From Azospirillum fermentarium (GTDB lineage: Bacteria; Pseudomonadota; Alphaproteobacteria; Azospirillales; Azospirillaceae), in contig NZ_JAOQNH010000001.1 of assembly GCF_025961205.1 (NCBI RefSeq), positions 1,574,001 through 1,638,000 of the forward strand: a DNA stretch of 64,000 nt, read 5' to 3'. The notes beneath the pieces are model-generated. The model did not search any database. It was not told the DNA's origin and saw nothing but the letters and a program-made list of their open reading frames with translations. The position numbers and the translations under genes are program-made. Each line of letters begins with the position of its first letter. Position 1 is the first letter of the stretch. This document shows, in pieces, positions 28,364 through 37,660 of this stretch.

Positions 28364-29721
28364 TGCTGAAGACCGCCCTGCGTGCCCTGCCGCGCCCCAT
28401 GTGGCGCACCGTCCGTGCCCGTATGCGGCGCCGGCATGCCCCGGATGGCCCGCCCCACCCGTTGACGGCCGGGCAGGGCGACACCCACCACCGCCCCGAT
28501 TCCCCCCAGCACGGCAGGTCCGTCATGCCCGTTTCCGCGTCCCATTCGCTGTACGGTCTTGATCCCGGCATTCCGCTGCATGGGCAGCGGGTGCTGATCG
28601 TGGACGACAACACCTTCAACCGCCGCACGCTGACCCGCTTCCTCACCTGGGCCGGCATCCGCCGCGTCGATGCGGTGACCGAAACCGACGAGATCATGGC
28701 AGCATTGGAAACGGTCAACCCCGACATGGTGGTGATCGACTGCGACATGGCGGGGCTGGACGGCATCGCGCTGTGCCGGCGCCTGCGCGACGACCGGCGG
28801 TGGCGCGACCTTCCGGTGGTGATGCAGACGGGGCTGCCGTCGGACCAGTTCCGCGCCGTGTGCTTCCAGGCCGGGGCCACCGACATCATCGGCAAGCCGG
28901 TCAACCCCGGCGAATGCATCGCGCGGGTGCGCTATCACCTGGAGCGCCGGCAGTTGATCCACGAGTTGCGCGGCTTCCGCGAACGGGTGGAGCGCGAACT
29001 GATGCAGGCCCGCGACATGCAGCTTGCCCTGGTTCCCGAAACCGCCCATGTGGCGGCGGTGGGCGAACGGCACGCCATGTGGATCGACGCGGCGTTCCGC
29101 TCGTCGGACGAGATCGGCGGCGATTTCTGGTCGCTGTTCGAACTGGACGGCGAGCGGCTGGCGGTGTTCGTCGCCGATTTCTCCGGCCACGGCATCACCG
29201 CGGCCATCAACGCCTTTCGCCTGCACACGCTGCTGCTGCGCCTGGCCCCCACGGATATGGCCGATCCCGCCGCCCTGCTGACGCTGCTGAACCAGCGGCT
29301 GAAGGAGATCCTGCCGGTGGGGCAGTTCGCCACCGCCTTTTACGGCATCATCGACCGGGCCACGGGCCTGCTGACCTATTCCGCCGCCGGGGCGCCCAAC
29401 CCCATTCTCGGGACCGGCGGCGGTTTCCGGCCGCTGGATGCCAGCGGTTTCCTGCTGGGCGCCTTTTACGAGGCGGCGTTCGAGAATCACGTGGTGCCGT
29501 TCAGCCGCGGCGAGAGCCTGTTCCTCTACAGCGACGGCCTGAGCGAGGCGCAGGACATGTTCGGCTGCATGATGGGGGAGGATGGCCTGCTGAACCTTGT
29601 GGCCGACGCCGCTCGCCGCAACCACGCCCGCCCCTTGCCCTGTCTGCTGGACACCGTGGCCTCCCGCTACGGCGACCGGCTGCACGACGACCTGACGGCG
29701 GTGTGGATCACCCGCCGCTGA
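28363..29721 (+). CDS. Response regulator with SpoIIE/PP2C phosphatase output
   Basis: A 452-residue two-domain protein. After a basic N-terminal stretch of about 60 residues comes a receiver domain (LIVDDN, acceptor Asp in VVIDCDMAG, Lys in IIGKPVNP). A helical linker leads to a PP2C-like SpoIIE phosphatase with metal-binding motifs EIGGDFW, FVADFSGHGITAA, YSDGLSEAQ and DDLTAVWI. It should dephosphorylate the upstream STAS protein when its receiver is phosphorylated, as RsbU/HsbR-type proteins do. The overlapping start at 28363 is likely. MPVSASHS at 28525 is an alternative that drops the basic tail. Confidence 0.9.
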   Translation: MLKTALRALPRPMWRTVRARMRRRHAPDGPPHPLTAGQGDTHHRPDSPQHGRSVMPVSASHSLYGLDPGIPLHGQRVLIVDDNTFNRRTLTRFLTWAGIRRVDAVTETDEIMAALETVNPDMVVIDCDMAGLDGIALCRRLRDDRRWRDLPVVMQTGLPSDQFRAVCFQAGATDIIGKPVNPGECIARVRYHLERRQLIHELRGFRERVERELMQARDMQLALVPETAHVAAVGERHAMWIDAAFRSSDEIGGDFWSLFELDGERLAVFVADFSGHGITAAINAFRLHTLLLRLAPTDMADPAALLTLLNQRLKEILPVGQFATAFYGIIDRATGLLTYSAAGAPNPILGTGGGFRPLDASGFLLGAFYEAAFENHVVPFSRGESLFLYSDGLSEAQDMFGCMMGEDGLLNLVADAARRNHARPLPCLLDTVASRYGDRLHDDLTAVWITRR

Positions 29722-29939
29722 GGGATGGGCGGGCAATGGCCGGGCGGGGCGGTCGGGCTTTGGCCTTTTTCGTACTTTTCTGCGCTGATTGATGCATTGC
29801 GGAATGGTATCTCTGGCGAACCGTCAGATAACCATATTATATTTCCGGCTATACCGTCCGGCTCCGTGACCCGGTGCGCCGGTCCCGGATGGCGGCCACG
29901 GCGATGCGTTGAGCAAGCAGAAGACACGAGGAGAATGGC

Positions 29940-30152
29940 ATGGCTTCGATCATGATTAAGGTTGCCCGCGAGGGTCTGATTTCCAAGGCGCACCGTTCCG
30001 CCGACGTCGGCCCCACCACCGGCGATTCCGTGGTCTATGAAATCCTGAACGTTCCCGACGGCGTGTCGGTGGATGACGTGATCGCGGCCTTCAAGGGTTA
30101 CAAGCCGGCGGACAAGGTGTACGAAATCAGCTACGCCGACCTGTCCAAGTGA
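29940..30152 (+). CDS. Small protein of unknown function (70 residues)
   Basis: A compact 70-residue protein starting MASIMIKVAREGLISKAHRS, with a likely alpha/beta fold and no Cys. No family is recognised. The start is well supported by GAGGAGAATGGC upstream, and the gene is followed by a strong terminator, so it forms a monocistronic unit. A 217-base leader with an AT-rich patch (ATATTATATTTCC) suggests a good promoter. Confidence 0.7.
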   Translation: MASIMIKVAREGLISKAHRSADVGPTTGDSVVYEILNVPDGVSVDDVIAAFKGYKPADKVYEISYADLSK

Positions 30153-30190
30153 CCGTGGCCGGCGCACCGGCGCCGGCACCGCACCGAATA

Positions 30191-30223
30191 AAAACGCCCC
30201 GGCCGTCAGGACCGGGGCGTTTT
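30191..30223. terminator. Bidirectional terminator
   Basis: AAAACGCCCCGG / CCGGGGCGTTTT with a 9-base loop. A and T tracts on both sides serve the small gene on the plus strand and the convergent ferritin-like gene. Confidence 0.9.
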
Positions 30224-30245
30224 CGTTGGGATGCTCCCCAAGGGG

Positions 30246-30707
30246 TCAGCCCTGCTTGGCGTAGCGGGCGGCCCAGATCTCAAGCTGCTTCACGTGGTCG
30301 GCCTCTTCCGCGGCGAATTCCTCGGCCATCATGCGGACCTCGGGGTCGGCGGTGTCGCGGGCGATGTCGGCGTAGAAAGCCTGGCTGCGCCGTTCCCCCT
30401 CCAGCGCCAGTTCCAGGGCGTAGTCGGTGGTCATCAGGTAATGGGACGCTTCCATCGACGCCGCTTCGGGGCTGTCACCCTCGGGCCAGCGGTACTGCTC
30501 GGGCGTCAGCACGGGGATGTCGCGGTAGGCGGTGCGGCTGCGCGCTTCGGCCAGATGCATCCGCGAATATTCGGCCATCTTGGAGAAGAAGCCGGCCACG
30601 TCGCGGTTGCCGTAGGTCTTCATCGACTCGGCCAGATCGGCGTAACGCTCCGCGGCTTCCTGTTCCAGGGCGACGGCGTGGGCGAGAAACTCGGCGATAT
30701 CGTTCAT
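30246..30707 (-). CDS. Ferritin-like (rubrerythrin-type) diiron protein
   Basis: A 153-residue four-helix protein. The diiron ligands expected for rubrerythrin-like ferritins are visible: E in ALEQEAAERYADL, ExxxxH in EYSRMHLAE, E in LALEGERRSQAFY, and EExxH in EEFAAEEADHVKQLE. No rubredoxin domain follows. A role in peroxide removal or iron handling is likely. The start ATG 30707 (MNDIAEFLAHAV) fits the helix 1 boundary; longer readings add a poor N-terminus. Confidence 0.82.
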   Translation of the reverse strand: MNDIAEFLAHAVALEQEAAERYADLAESMKTYGNRDVAGFFSKMAEYSRMHLAEARSRTAYRDIPVLTPEQYRWPEGDSPEAASMEASHYLMTTDYALELALEGERRSQAFYADIARDTADPEVRMMAEEFAAEEADHVKQLEIWAARYAKQG

Positions 30708-30815
30708 GGCGGGGCGCGCTGACTGTTGATGGGATGGATTGGGTGTCCAACCATCTATACGCCTTTCGGCCATGCCGCACCAGCGGTAAAGCCACCGGCT
30801 GGAAGGGGTCTTTCC

Positions 30816-31967
30816 TCAGAAGCTGGCCGGCACCTCGCGTTTGCGGGCCAGCACGATGTCCAGCTTCTGGAACATCTGGGTGCTTTCCTCGAAGCTCAGC
30901 CGGTTGCCCCGCGACGGCTTGACGTCGGCGGAGAAGATCGACGCGCTGCTGTTCAGCGCCGACAGGCAGCTTGCCAGCACCCAATAGGTACGCCGCGCCC
31001 CTTTGAGGAACTGGATCAGCCGCTTGGGCTTGCCGCCCAGGAACGCGGCATGGGCGCCGTCGTACTCGTGCATGATGGCGCGGGTTTCGTCCACCTGCGC
31101 CTTCAGCCGGGCGACGATGCGTTCGCGGAACATGGTGAGCTGGTCCATGTAGGTGCGGTTCATCGACGCGTCGAACGGCACCGCATCCCGTGAGGAGAAC
31201 CAGCGGATCATCTCCGCCACCTTGGGCGCGATGCCGCGCAACTGCACCTGATAGAAGGTGATGCCCTTCCACGCGGCGAACACCACCGGCGCGTCGCCTT
31301 CGCCGATGCCGAAGGCGGCGATGAAGTCGCGCGCCTCGGGCAGGGCGGGGTTCCACAGGGCCGACACCACCCGCTCGCGGTCGGTGGCCGGGCGCTTGCC
31401 GGCGGCGAACGCCTTGTCGATGATCTCGCCGATCTTGGCGGAGATCATCTGGCGGATCAGCGCCACCTCCTTCTCGTTCAGTTGCAGGTACGACGGGTCA
31501 TAGGCCACCTGCTGGCTGTCCAGGTAATCCTTGACCAGGAACGGGTCCAGCGACGGCACATGGTCCAGCATCAGCAGCAGGTCCATGTCGCGCCGCAGCC
31601 GTTCGTTGCCGCTTTCGGCCCAGATGCCGAGATAATCCTGCAGCAGCACGTCGCAGTTCTTCTGCCGCAGATAGATGGCCGAGCCGCCCTCCCGCGGGCG
31701 GCGGCCGTCATAGGGGATGTAGATGCCGGTTTCGATGGGACGGAAATCATCCATGTCCCCCCCGTCGAACAGGCCGCCGGAGGGCATGCGGTCGGGGAAG
31801 TTGGGGTATTTGAACAGCATGGCGCCGTTCAGGGCGTGCGACGTGAACAGCCGGGTTTCCGGCTTCGCCTCCCGCGACAGCAACGCCAGATTCATCGACA
31901 CGCTGGACCCGCCGTAGAGAATGGAATCCAGCAGCGGAGAAAAGCTTTTGCCAACGACGGCGTTCAT
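30816..31967 (-). CDS. Conserved hypothetical protein (383 residues)
   Basis: A soluble protein of unknown function with no recognised motif. It is rich in helical, charged segments (KEVALIRQMISAKIGEIIDKAF, DQLTMFRERIVARLKAQVDETRAIM) and lacks a signal peptide. Start ATG 31967 is supported by AGGTGGG upstream. It lies 108 bases upstream of the ferritin-like gene on the same strand and may be cotranscribed with it. Composition is that of the core genome. Confidence 0.75.
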   Translation of the reverse strand: MNAVVGKSFSPLLDSILYGGSSVSMNLALLSREAKPETRLFTSHALNGAMLFKYPNFPDRMPSGGLFDGGDMDDFRPIETGIYIPYDGRRPREGGSAIYLRQKNCDVLLQDYLGIWAESGNERLRRDMDLLLMLDHVPSLDPFLVKDYLDSQQVAYDPSYLQLNEKEVALIRQMISAKIGEIIDKAFAAGKRPATDRERVVSALWNPALPEARDFIAAFGIGEGDAPVVFAAWKGITFYQVQLRGIAPKVAEMIRWFSSRDAVPFDASMNRTYMDQLTMFRERIVARLKAQVDETRAIMHEYDGAHAAFLGGKPKRLIQFLKGARRTYWVLASCLSALNSSASIFSADVKPSRGNRLSFEESTQMFQKLDIVLARKREVPASF

Positions 31968-32061
31968 TGTACCCACCTGACCCAGCAATGCGGCCATCCA
32001 TGGCCCGATTCGATCCTAAACCGGTGGGCTTACCTCTTCCTTAAGATATAGGCGTGCAACC

Positions 32062-34593
32062 GTGAGCCATCTGCCTATTGACAATATACTTCCATCGCTG
32101 GCATTCGCCCTGGAGGAGCGCGGAATGGCGGTGCTTCAGGCGCCGCCGGGCGCGGGTAAGACGACAAAGGTGCCGCTGGCGCTTCTGGATGCGCCGTGGC
32201 TGGCGGGCCGCAAGATCATCGTGCTGGAACCGCGCCGGCTGGCGGCACGCGCCGCGGCACGCCGCATGGCTGCCATGCTGGGGGAAGAGGTGGGCGGCAC
32301 CGTCGGCTACCGTGTCCGGCTCGACACCCGTGTGGGGCCGAAGACGAGGATCGAGGTGGTGACCGACGGCCTGTTCCTGCGCCAGCTTCAGGAGGATCCC
32401 GAAATCCCCGGCATCGGTGCCGTGCTGTTCGACGAATTCCACGAACGCGGCATCGACAGCGATCTGGCCCTGGCGCTGTGCCTGGAATCCCGCGGGGCGC
32501 TGCGCGACGACCTGCGGCTGGTGGTGATGTCGGCGACCCTGGACGGCGCGCCCGTGGCCCGGCTGCTGGGCGATGCGCCGACCGTGACCAGCGAGGGGCG
32601 GGCGTATCCCGTGGAAAACCGCCATCTGGACGCCCCGCCGGCGGGCGGGCGCATCGACGATGCGGTGGTGGGCGCCGTCCGGCGCGCGCTGGCCGAGGAA
32701 AGCGGCAGCCTGCTGGTGTTCCTGCCCGGTGCCGGGGAGATCCGGCGGGTGCAGACGGCGCTGGACGGCAGCGTCGGGCCGGGGGTGGAGATCGCGCCGC
32801 TCTACGGCGACCTGACCGCCGAGGCCCAGGACCGCGCCATTTCCCCGGCCCGGCCCGGCGTGCGCAAGGTGGTGCTGGCGACATCCATCGCCGAAACCAG
32901 CCTGACCATCGAGGGCATCCGGGTGGTGGTGGACAGCGGGCTGATGCGGGTGCCGCGCTTCGACCCGCGCAGCGGCATGACCCGGCTGGTGACGGTGAAG
33001 GTGTCGCAGGCATCCGCCGAGCAGCGCCGGGGCCGCGCTGGGCGCCTGGAACCCGGCGTGTGCTACCGCCTGTGGCCGGAAGCGGCGCACCGGGCGCTGG
33101 CGCCCTTCACCGCACCGGAGATTTTGGACACCGACCTTGCCCCCCTGGCGCTGGAACTGGCGGCGTGGGGGGCCGGCGACCCGGCGGGGCTGGCGTGGCT
33201 GGACCCGCCGCCCGCCGCGGCCCTGGCCCAGGCGCGCGAACTGCTGAACGAACTGGGCGCTCTGGACGCCGCCGGGGGCATCACCCCCCACGGGCGGCGC
33301 ATGGCGGCGTTCGGCGTGCACCCGCGGCTGGCCCACATGATGCTGAAGGCGAAGGAGATGGGGCTGGGCGGTCTGGCCTGTCAGGTGGCGGCCCTGCTGG
33401 GCGAGCGCGACATCCTGCGCGCCCAGCCGGGCTTTCAGGACAGCGACCTGCGCCTGCGGGTGGAGGTGCTGCGGGGGCTGGAGCGCGGGCAAAAGGGCGT
33501 CGGTGCCGGGCGCGGCCTGTCGGTGGAGCGGGGCGGGGCGCAGCAGGCGTCCAAGCTGGCCCGCCAGTGGCAGCGGCAGTTGCGGGTGCCGGGGGACGAG
33601 GGCGCCGTCGGCTCCACCGGACTGGTGGTGGCGCTGGCCTACCCCGACCGCATCGCCCGGCGCCGTGGCGGCGGGGGCGGGGCCGGCGGGCAGGCGGCGC
33701 AATACCGCCTGTCCAACGGGCGCGGCGCCTTCTTCGCCGCCCCTGAACCGCTGTCGGCGGAAGACTGGCTGGCGGTGGCCGATCTCGACGGTGCCGCGCG
33801 GGAGGCGCGCATCTTCCTGGCCGCCCCCGTCACCCAGGCCGAGATCGAAGACCTGTTCGCCGACGCCGTGCGCACCGAGACTGAGGTGGCGTGGGACGCG
33901 CGCGAGCAGCTTGTGCAGGCCCGCCGCCGCCGGATGCTGTTCGCCCTGACGCTGAAGGAGGAACGGCTGCAAACCCCGCCCCCCGGCACCGTGGCCGCCG
34001 CCATGGCCGAGGGGGTGCGGCAGATGGGGCTGTCCTGCCTGCCGTGGACCGACGGCCTGCGGGCGTGGCAGGCCCGCGTGTCCTTCCTGCGCCGCATCGA
34101 GGGGGAGGAGTGGCCCGACGTGTCCGACGCCGCCCTGCTGGCGACGCTGGACGATTGGCTGCTGCCGTTCCTGGACGGCATCGGCCGCCGGGCGCATCTG
34201 GAGCGCATCGACCTGGCATCCGCCCTGCGCGGGCTGCTGCCGTGGGCCATGCAGAAGCGGCTGGACGCGGAGGCGCCGACCCATGTGGAAGTGCCCTCCG
34301 GCTCCCGCGTGCCCATCGCCTATGACGGGGAGGAGCCGGTGCTGGCGGTGCGGCTGCAGGAGATGTTCGGACTGGCCGAGACGCCGCGCATCGCCGGGGG
34401 GCGGGTGCCGCTGCTGCTGCACCTGCTGTCGCCGGCCCGCCGCCCGGTGCAGGTGACCCGCGACCTTGCCAGCTTCTGGGCCAATGCCTACCGCGCGGTG
34501 AAGGCGGACCTGAAGGGGCAGTACCCCAAGCACTATTGGCCCGACAACCCGCTGGAGGCCGAACCCACGGCGCGGGCCAAGCCGCGGCGGTAA
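32062..34593 (+). CDS. hrpB: ATP-dependent RNA helicase HrpB
   Basis: A DEAH-family helicase of 843 residues. Walker A is APPGAGKTTKVP (near 27-38), motif Ia is EPRRLAARAAA, and Walker B is DEFHER. Motif III is SATLDG, motif V is ATSIAETSLTIEG, and motif VI is QRRGRAGR. The C-terminal HrpB-specific region ends with KGQYPKHYWPDNPLEAEPT, the family hallmark. Translation starts at GTG 32062. Its cellular role is poorly defined (RNA processing or PBP1b-related in enterics). It converges on nifA. Confidence 0.93.
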   Translation: MSHLPIDNILPSLAFALEERGMAVLQAPPGAGKTTKVPLALLDAPWLAGRKIIVLEPRRLAARAAARRMAAMLGEEVGGTVGYRVRLDTRVGPKTRIEVVTDGLFLRQLQEDPEIPGIGAVLFDEFHERGIDSDLALALCLESRGALRDDLRLVVMSATLDGAPVARLLGDAPTVTSEGRAYPVENRHLDAPPAGGRIDDAVVGAVRRALAEESGSLLVFLPGAGEIRRVQTALDGSVGPGVEIAPLYGDLTAEAQDRAISPARPGVRKVVLATSIAETSLTIEGIRVVVDSGLMRVPRFDPRSGMTRLVTVKVSQASAEQRRGRAGRLEPGVCYRLWPEAAHRALAPFTAPEILDTDLAPLALELAAWGAGDPAGLAWLDPPPAAALAQARELLNELGALDAAGGITPHGRRMAAFGVHPRLAHMMLKAKEMGLGGLACQVAALLGERDILRAQPGFQDSDLRLRVEVLRGLERGQKGVGAGRGLSVERGGAQQASKLARQWQRQLRVPGDEGAVGSTGLVVALAYPDRIARRRGGGGGAGGQAAQYRLSNGRGAFFAAPEPLSAEDWLAVADLDGAAREARIFLAAPVTQAEIEDLFADAVRTETEVAWDAREQLVQARRRRMLFALTLKEERLQTPPPGTVAAAMAEGVRQMGLSCLPWTDGLRAWQARVSFLRRIEGEEWPDVSDAALLATLDDWLLPFLDGIGRRAHLERIDLASALRGLLPWAMQKRLDAEAPTHVEVPSGSRVPIAYDGEEPVLAVRLQEMFGLAETPRIAGGRVPLLLHLLSPARRPVQVTRDLASFWANAYRAVKADLKGQYPKHYWPDNPLEAEPTARAKPRR

Positions 34594-34693
34594 GGGGGGA
34601 GGAAGAGGTTTGGGGGGCCTCGCAACGGTTTCCAGGCGTCAGCCTGAAAAGCGAGCCGTCAGGCTCCCCACCCATCCGGTACGGACGCTGCTC

Positions 34694-36643
34694 TCAGAAC
34701 CGCTTGATCTCGATGTTGTACTTGCGCAGGGCGTAGCTCACCTGACGGGTGGTCATGCCCAGCAGGCGGGCGGCCTTGGCCTGGACCCAGCCGGTGCGGT
34801 CCATGGCCCAGATCAGCCGGTCGCGCAGGCTGCCGCCGTCGGGATCGTCCAGGAACGCATCGCCCAGATCGTCGGCGCCGCCGTTCACCGCCACGGCGGC
34901 GGAGGCCGGGGCGTGGACGGGCGGGGCCGCAGGGGATGCCAGCACCGGGGCCGCCGGCATCACCACCGGGGCCGGAACCACCGTGGCGCCCACCGCACAG
35001 CTTCGGCCCGCCACCGGGGCCGCCGCGCACGAGGCGCACGCCGTGGCCGCCGCCGGCACCGTCATGCCCGGCATTCCGGGGGGCATTCCGTTCGGCATCC
35101 CGGCGGACGCCGCCGCCGGCAGGGGGCTGGGCATGGCCGGGGCCGCCACGGCAGGGGCGGGCAGGGGGGCGGAAACCGGCTTGGGCATGGCCGGGGACAC
35201 GGGCACGCCCTGGCCGGCGATGCCGGTGGCCGCCGGGGCCAGGCCGCCCACCGCCGATCCCATGGTGCGGTACTGGAACAGCACCGACGAATTGCACAGG
35301 TTCATGCTGCACGACAGATCGGCGGCACGGATGGTGCCGTCCCGGCTCTGGGTCGCGGCCCGCTCGATGCAGTTCTCAAGCTCGCGCACGTTGCCGGGCC
35401 ACGTGCAGCGGTCCAGCACGTTCTGGGCGTCGTCGGAGAGCGTCAGCGCCATGCCGTTGTCGCGCCCGAACTTGGCGACGAAATGCCGGGCCAGAGGTGC
35501 GATGTCGCCGCGCCGTTCGCGCAAGGGGGGCAGGAAGATGCTGACCACGTTGATGCGGAAATAAAGGTCGGCGCGGAATTTGCCGTGGCCCACCGCCTCT
35601 TCCAGATTGACGTTGGTGGCGCAGATCAGGCGCACGTCGGTCTTGATGGTCTTGGACCCGCCGACCCGCTCGAACTCCTGCTCCTGGAGCACGCGCAGCA
35701 GCTTGGCCTGGAAGTTGGACGAGATGTCGCCGATTTCGTCCAGGAACAGGGTGCCGCCGCTGGCCAGCTCGAACCGGCCCTTGTGGTCCTTCTGCGCGCC
35801 GGTGAAGGCGCCCTTCTCATGGCCGAACAGTTCCGATTCCAGCAGCGATTCCGGCAGTGCCGCGCAGTTCACGCGGATGAAGGGGCCGTCCTTGCGGGGG
35901 CTGAGGTTGTGGATGGCGCGCGCGATCAGCTCCTTGCCGGTGCCGCTCTCGCCGCGGATCAGCACGGTGGACTTGAAGGGGGCCACCCGGTGGACCTGGG
36001 CCAGCACCTCCATCATGTTGGGGCTGGTGCACACCACCTCGGTGATCGGCTGGGGCGCGCGCACTTCCTTTTGCACGCGGAAGGTTTCCCGCATCATGAA
36101 GCGGCGTTCCTCGGCCACCGTGCGGTGCAGCCGCACCATTTGGCCGATCAGGTTCGCCACCATGGTCAGGAACCGCACGTCGGTGCCGAAATGGGTGGTG
36201 GGGCCGTCGTCGCTGATGCGGTCGATGGTCAGCACGCCGATGACGGTGCCGGCCACCTTGATCGGCACGCCCACCAGCGACGCCACCTGTTCGTCCAGAT
36301 CCTCCCGCCCCGTGCGGTTGAGGAACAGCGGCTCCTCGGCCAGGTTGGGCACGACGGCGGGCATCCCGGTCTTCAGGATGCGGCCGATGATGCCCTCGCT
36401 CTCGTTCAATTCGATCTGGGCCGCCGCTTCCTGCGACATGCCGTTGGCGGCGACCAGCCGCAGCGCGTTGTCCTCGCCCACCAGGAACACGCGGCCCCGG
36501 TGCATCTGAAGCTGGTATGAGAGAAGCCGCAGCACCTCCCGCAAGGTCTGCTGCAGGTCCAGCGACGATCCCAGGATCTTGCTGACTTCATAGATCGCCA
36601 GCAACTCCAGATTGGACGTGCCCTGACGCGAGGATGCAGGCAT
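34694..36643 (-). CDS. nifA: NifA, sigma-54 activator of nitrogen fixation
   Basis: A 649-residue enhancer-binding protein. It has an N-terminal GAF domain (about 20-170) and an AAA+ domain with GESGTGKE and the sigma-54 loop GAFTGA. A C-terminal Fis-type HTH includes [22 protein letters not shown]. The alphaproteobacterial redox motif C-x11-C-x19-C-x4-C is complete (CTWPG... to SCSMNLC), predicting inactivation by oxygen. A long Ala/Pro/Met-rich linker (about 130 residues) with three extra Cys (ACASC, GRSC) precedes the HTH. Close resemblance to Azospirillum NifA is evident. No nif structural gene is in the window. Start ATG 36643 (MPASSRQ) matches family N-termini. Confidence 0.96.
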   Translation of the reverse strand: MPASSRQGTSNLELLAIYEVSKILGSSLDLQQTLREVLRLLSYQLQMHRGRVFLVGEDNALRLVAANGMSQEAAAQIELNESEGIIGRILKTGMPAVVPNLAEEPLFLNRTGREDLDEQVASLVGVPIKVAGTVIGVLTIDRISDDGPTTHFGTDVRFLTMVANLIGQMVRLHRTVAEERRFMMRETFRVQKEVRAPQPITEVVCTSPNMMEVLAQVHRVAPFKSTVLIRGESGTGKELIARAIHNLSPRKDGPFIRVNCAALPESLLESELFGHEKGAFTGAQKDHKGRFELASGGTLFLDEIGDISSNFQAKLLRVLQEQEFERVGGSKTIKTDVRLICATNVNLEEAVGHGKFRADLYFRINVVSIFLPPLRERRGDIAPLARHFVAKFGRDNGMALTLSDDAQNVLDRCTWPGNVRELENCIERAATQSRDGTIRAADLSCSMNLCNSSVLFQYRTMGSAVGGLAPAATGIAGQGVPVSPAMPKPVSAPLPAPAVAAPAMPSPLPAAASAGMPNGMPPGMPGMTVPAAATACASCAAAPVAGRSCAVGATVVPAPVVMPAAPVLASPAAPPVHAPASAAVAVNGGADDLGDAFLDDPDGGSLRDRLIWAMDRTGWVQAKAARLLGMTTRQVSYALRKYNIEIKRF

Positions 36644-36783
36644 TCCCGAACGCCTCCTAGATCGACCACCATTCAACCGGCCGGCCGCCCCATGGCGCCG
36701 CAGCCGCGTTTCGTGTGCGCTCCGCCTGTCCGGCGTTTCCAGTCCCGTTCATGTCCTTGATGACACCTGTGCCGGTGCCTTGC

Positions 36784-36817
36784 CTTGGCAATGGGGGCCG
36801 CAGGGCCCCAGCCAAAG
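36784..36817. promoter_or_regulatory. Long hairpin upstream of nifA
   Basis: CTTGGC/GCCAAG at the base and GGGGCC/GGCCCC at the tip form a two-part stem interrupted by short bulges. It lies about 140 bases upstream of the nifA start. With no T-run it is more likely a leader structure than a terminator. Confidence 0.4.
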
Positions 36818-36975
36818 AATCTGTCCGCTTTCCTACCATTTTCAGTAGGGCGGACAGTTGGGAAGTTTCGGGGACATCCGCGCTAAAGGCAAGCCTTTTT
36901 GCATAGGGGTTATTGCGGTGCAGCATGATCTTGCGCCGGAAAGGCCCGTGACCTTTGGTGTAGGTTGTGCTTTGA

Positions 36976-36993
36976 TAACTGAACGGTCAGTAA
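36976..36993. promoter_or_regulatory. TetR-family operator TAACTGAACGGTCAGTAA
   Basis: An inverted repeat (ACTGA-ACGG-TCAGT core with flanking TA/AA symmetry) ends 4 bases before the tetR start. Autoregulation of the TetR-exporter operon is inferred, as is usual for AcrR-like repressors. Confidence 0.7.
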
Positions 36994-36997
36994 CTTA

Positions 36998-37660
36998 ATG
37001 GGAAACGCCATGGCCGCAACACCCCCGCCCCGCTGGCGCCGCCGGAAAGAGGCGCGGCCCCAGGAAATCCACGAGGCGGCCCTGGCGGTCTTCGCCGAAC
37101 GGGGCTTCGCCGCCGCGTCCATGGAGCAGGTCGCCGCCCGCGCCGGCATCAGCAAGGGCACGCTTTATCTGTATTTTTCCAGCAAGGAAGAGCTGTTCAA
37201 GGCCGTGGTCCGCACCGCCATCGTGCCCGCCCTGGAAGCGGCGGAGGAGGAGGCGGCCCACGACGTTCCGGCCATGGCGATTCTCGAACGGCTGCTGGCG
37301 GGCATTGCCGCCCGTCTCGTCGCCGGGCCGGCGGGGGTGATCCCGAAGCTGATGATCGCGGAAAGCGGCAACTTCCCCGAACTCGCCCGCTTCTACCGGG
37401 ACGAGGTGATCCGCCGCGCCCTGGCGCTGCTGGCGCGGGTGCTGGAGCAGGGGGTGGCGCGGGGCGAGTTCCGCCCGCTGGACGCCGCGGCCACGGCCCC
37501 TTTGCTGGTGGCGCCGCTGCTGATGGCGGCCCTGTGGCGCCATTCCTTCGCGGCGCTGGACGGTGCGGACCACCAGCCGGCGCTGGAGCCGGCGGCGCTG
37601 ATGCGCACCCACCTGGATCACCTGCGTTACGCCCTGGCTGCTGAAGGGAGGGGAGCATGA
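36998..37660 (+). CDS. TetR/AcrR-family transcriptional repressor
   Basis: A 220-residue repressor. The N-terminal helix-turn-helix is typical (EIHEAALAVFAERGFAAASMEQVAARAGISKGTLYLYFSSKEELF, residues 24-67). The ligand-binding domain resembles those of regulators with a TetR_C C-terminal domain (ESGNFPELARFYRDEV). Its gene overlaps the adaptor gene by four bases (ATGA), and an inverted repeat precedes it. It therefore most likely controls this exporter operon in response to an exported compound. The start could also be ATG 37010. Confidence 0.92.
   Translation: MGNAMAATPPPRWRRRKEARPQEIHEAALAVFAERGFAAASMEQVAARAGISKGTLYLYFSSKEELFKAVVRTAIVPALEAAEEEAAHDVPAMAILERLLAGIAARLVAGPAGVIPKLMIAESGNFPELARFYRDEVIRRALALLARVLEQGVARGEFRPLDAAATAPLLVAPLLMAALWRHSFAALDGADHQPALEPAALMRTHLDHLRYALAAEGRGA

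Larger units (their letters stand above)
36644..36997. promoter_or_regulatory. nifA / tetR divergent intergenic region
   Basis: These 354 bases hold the nifA upstream region, a long hairpin and the tetR operator. No sigma-54 promoter (GG-N10-GC with proper context) was found on either strand; the closest, near 36888, has an 11-base gap. That suggests nifA is read from a sigma-70-type promoter here. Confidence 0.4.

Noticed and set aside
36882..36905. Possible sigma-54 promoter (AGGC...TTTTTGC)
   Set aside because: The gap between GG and GC is 11 bases where sigma-54 requires 10, and it points toward tetR, not nifA.
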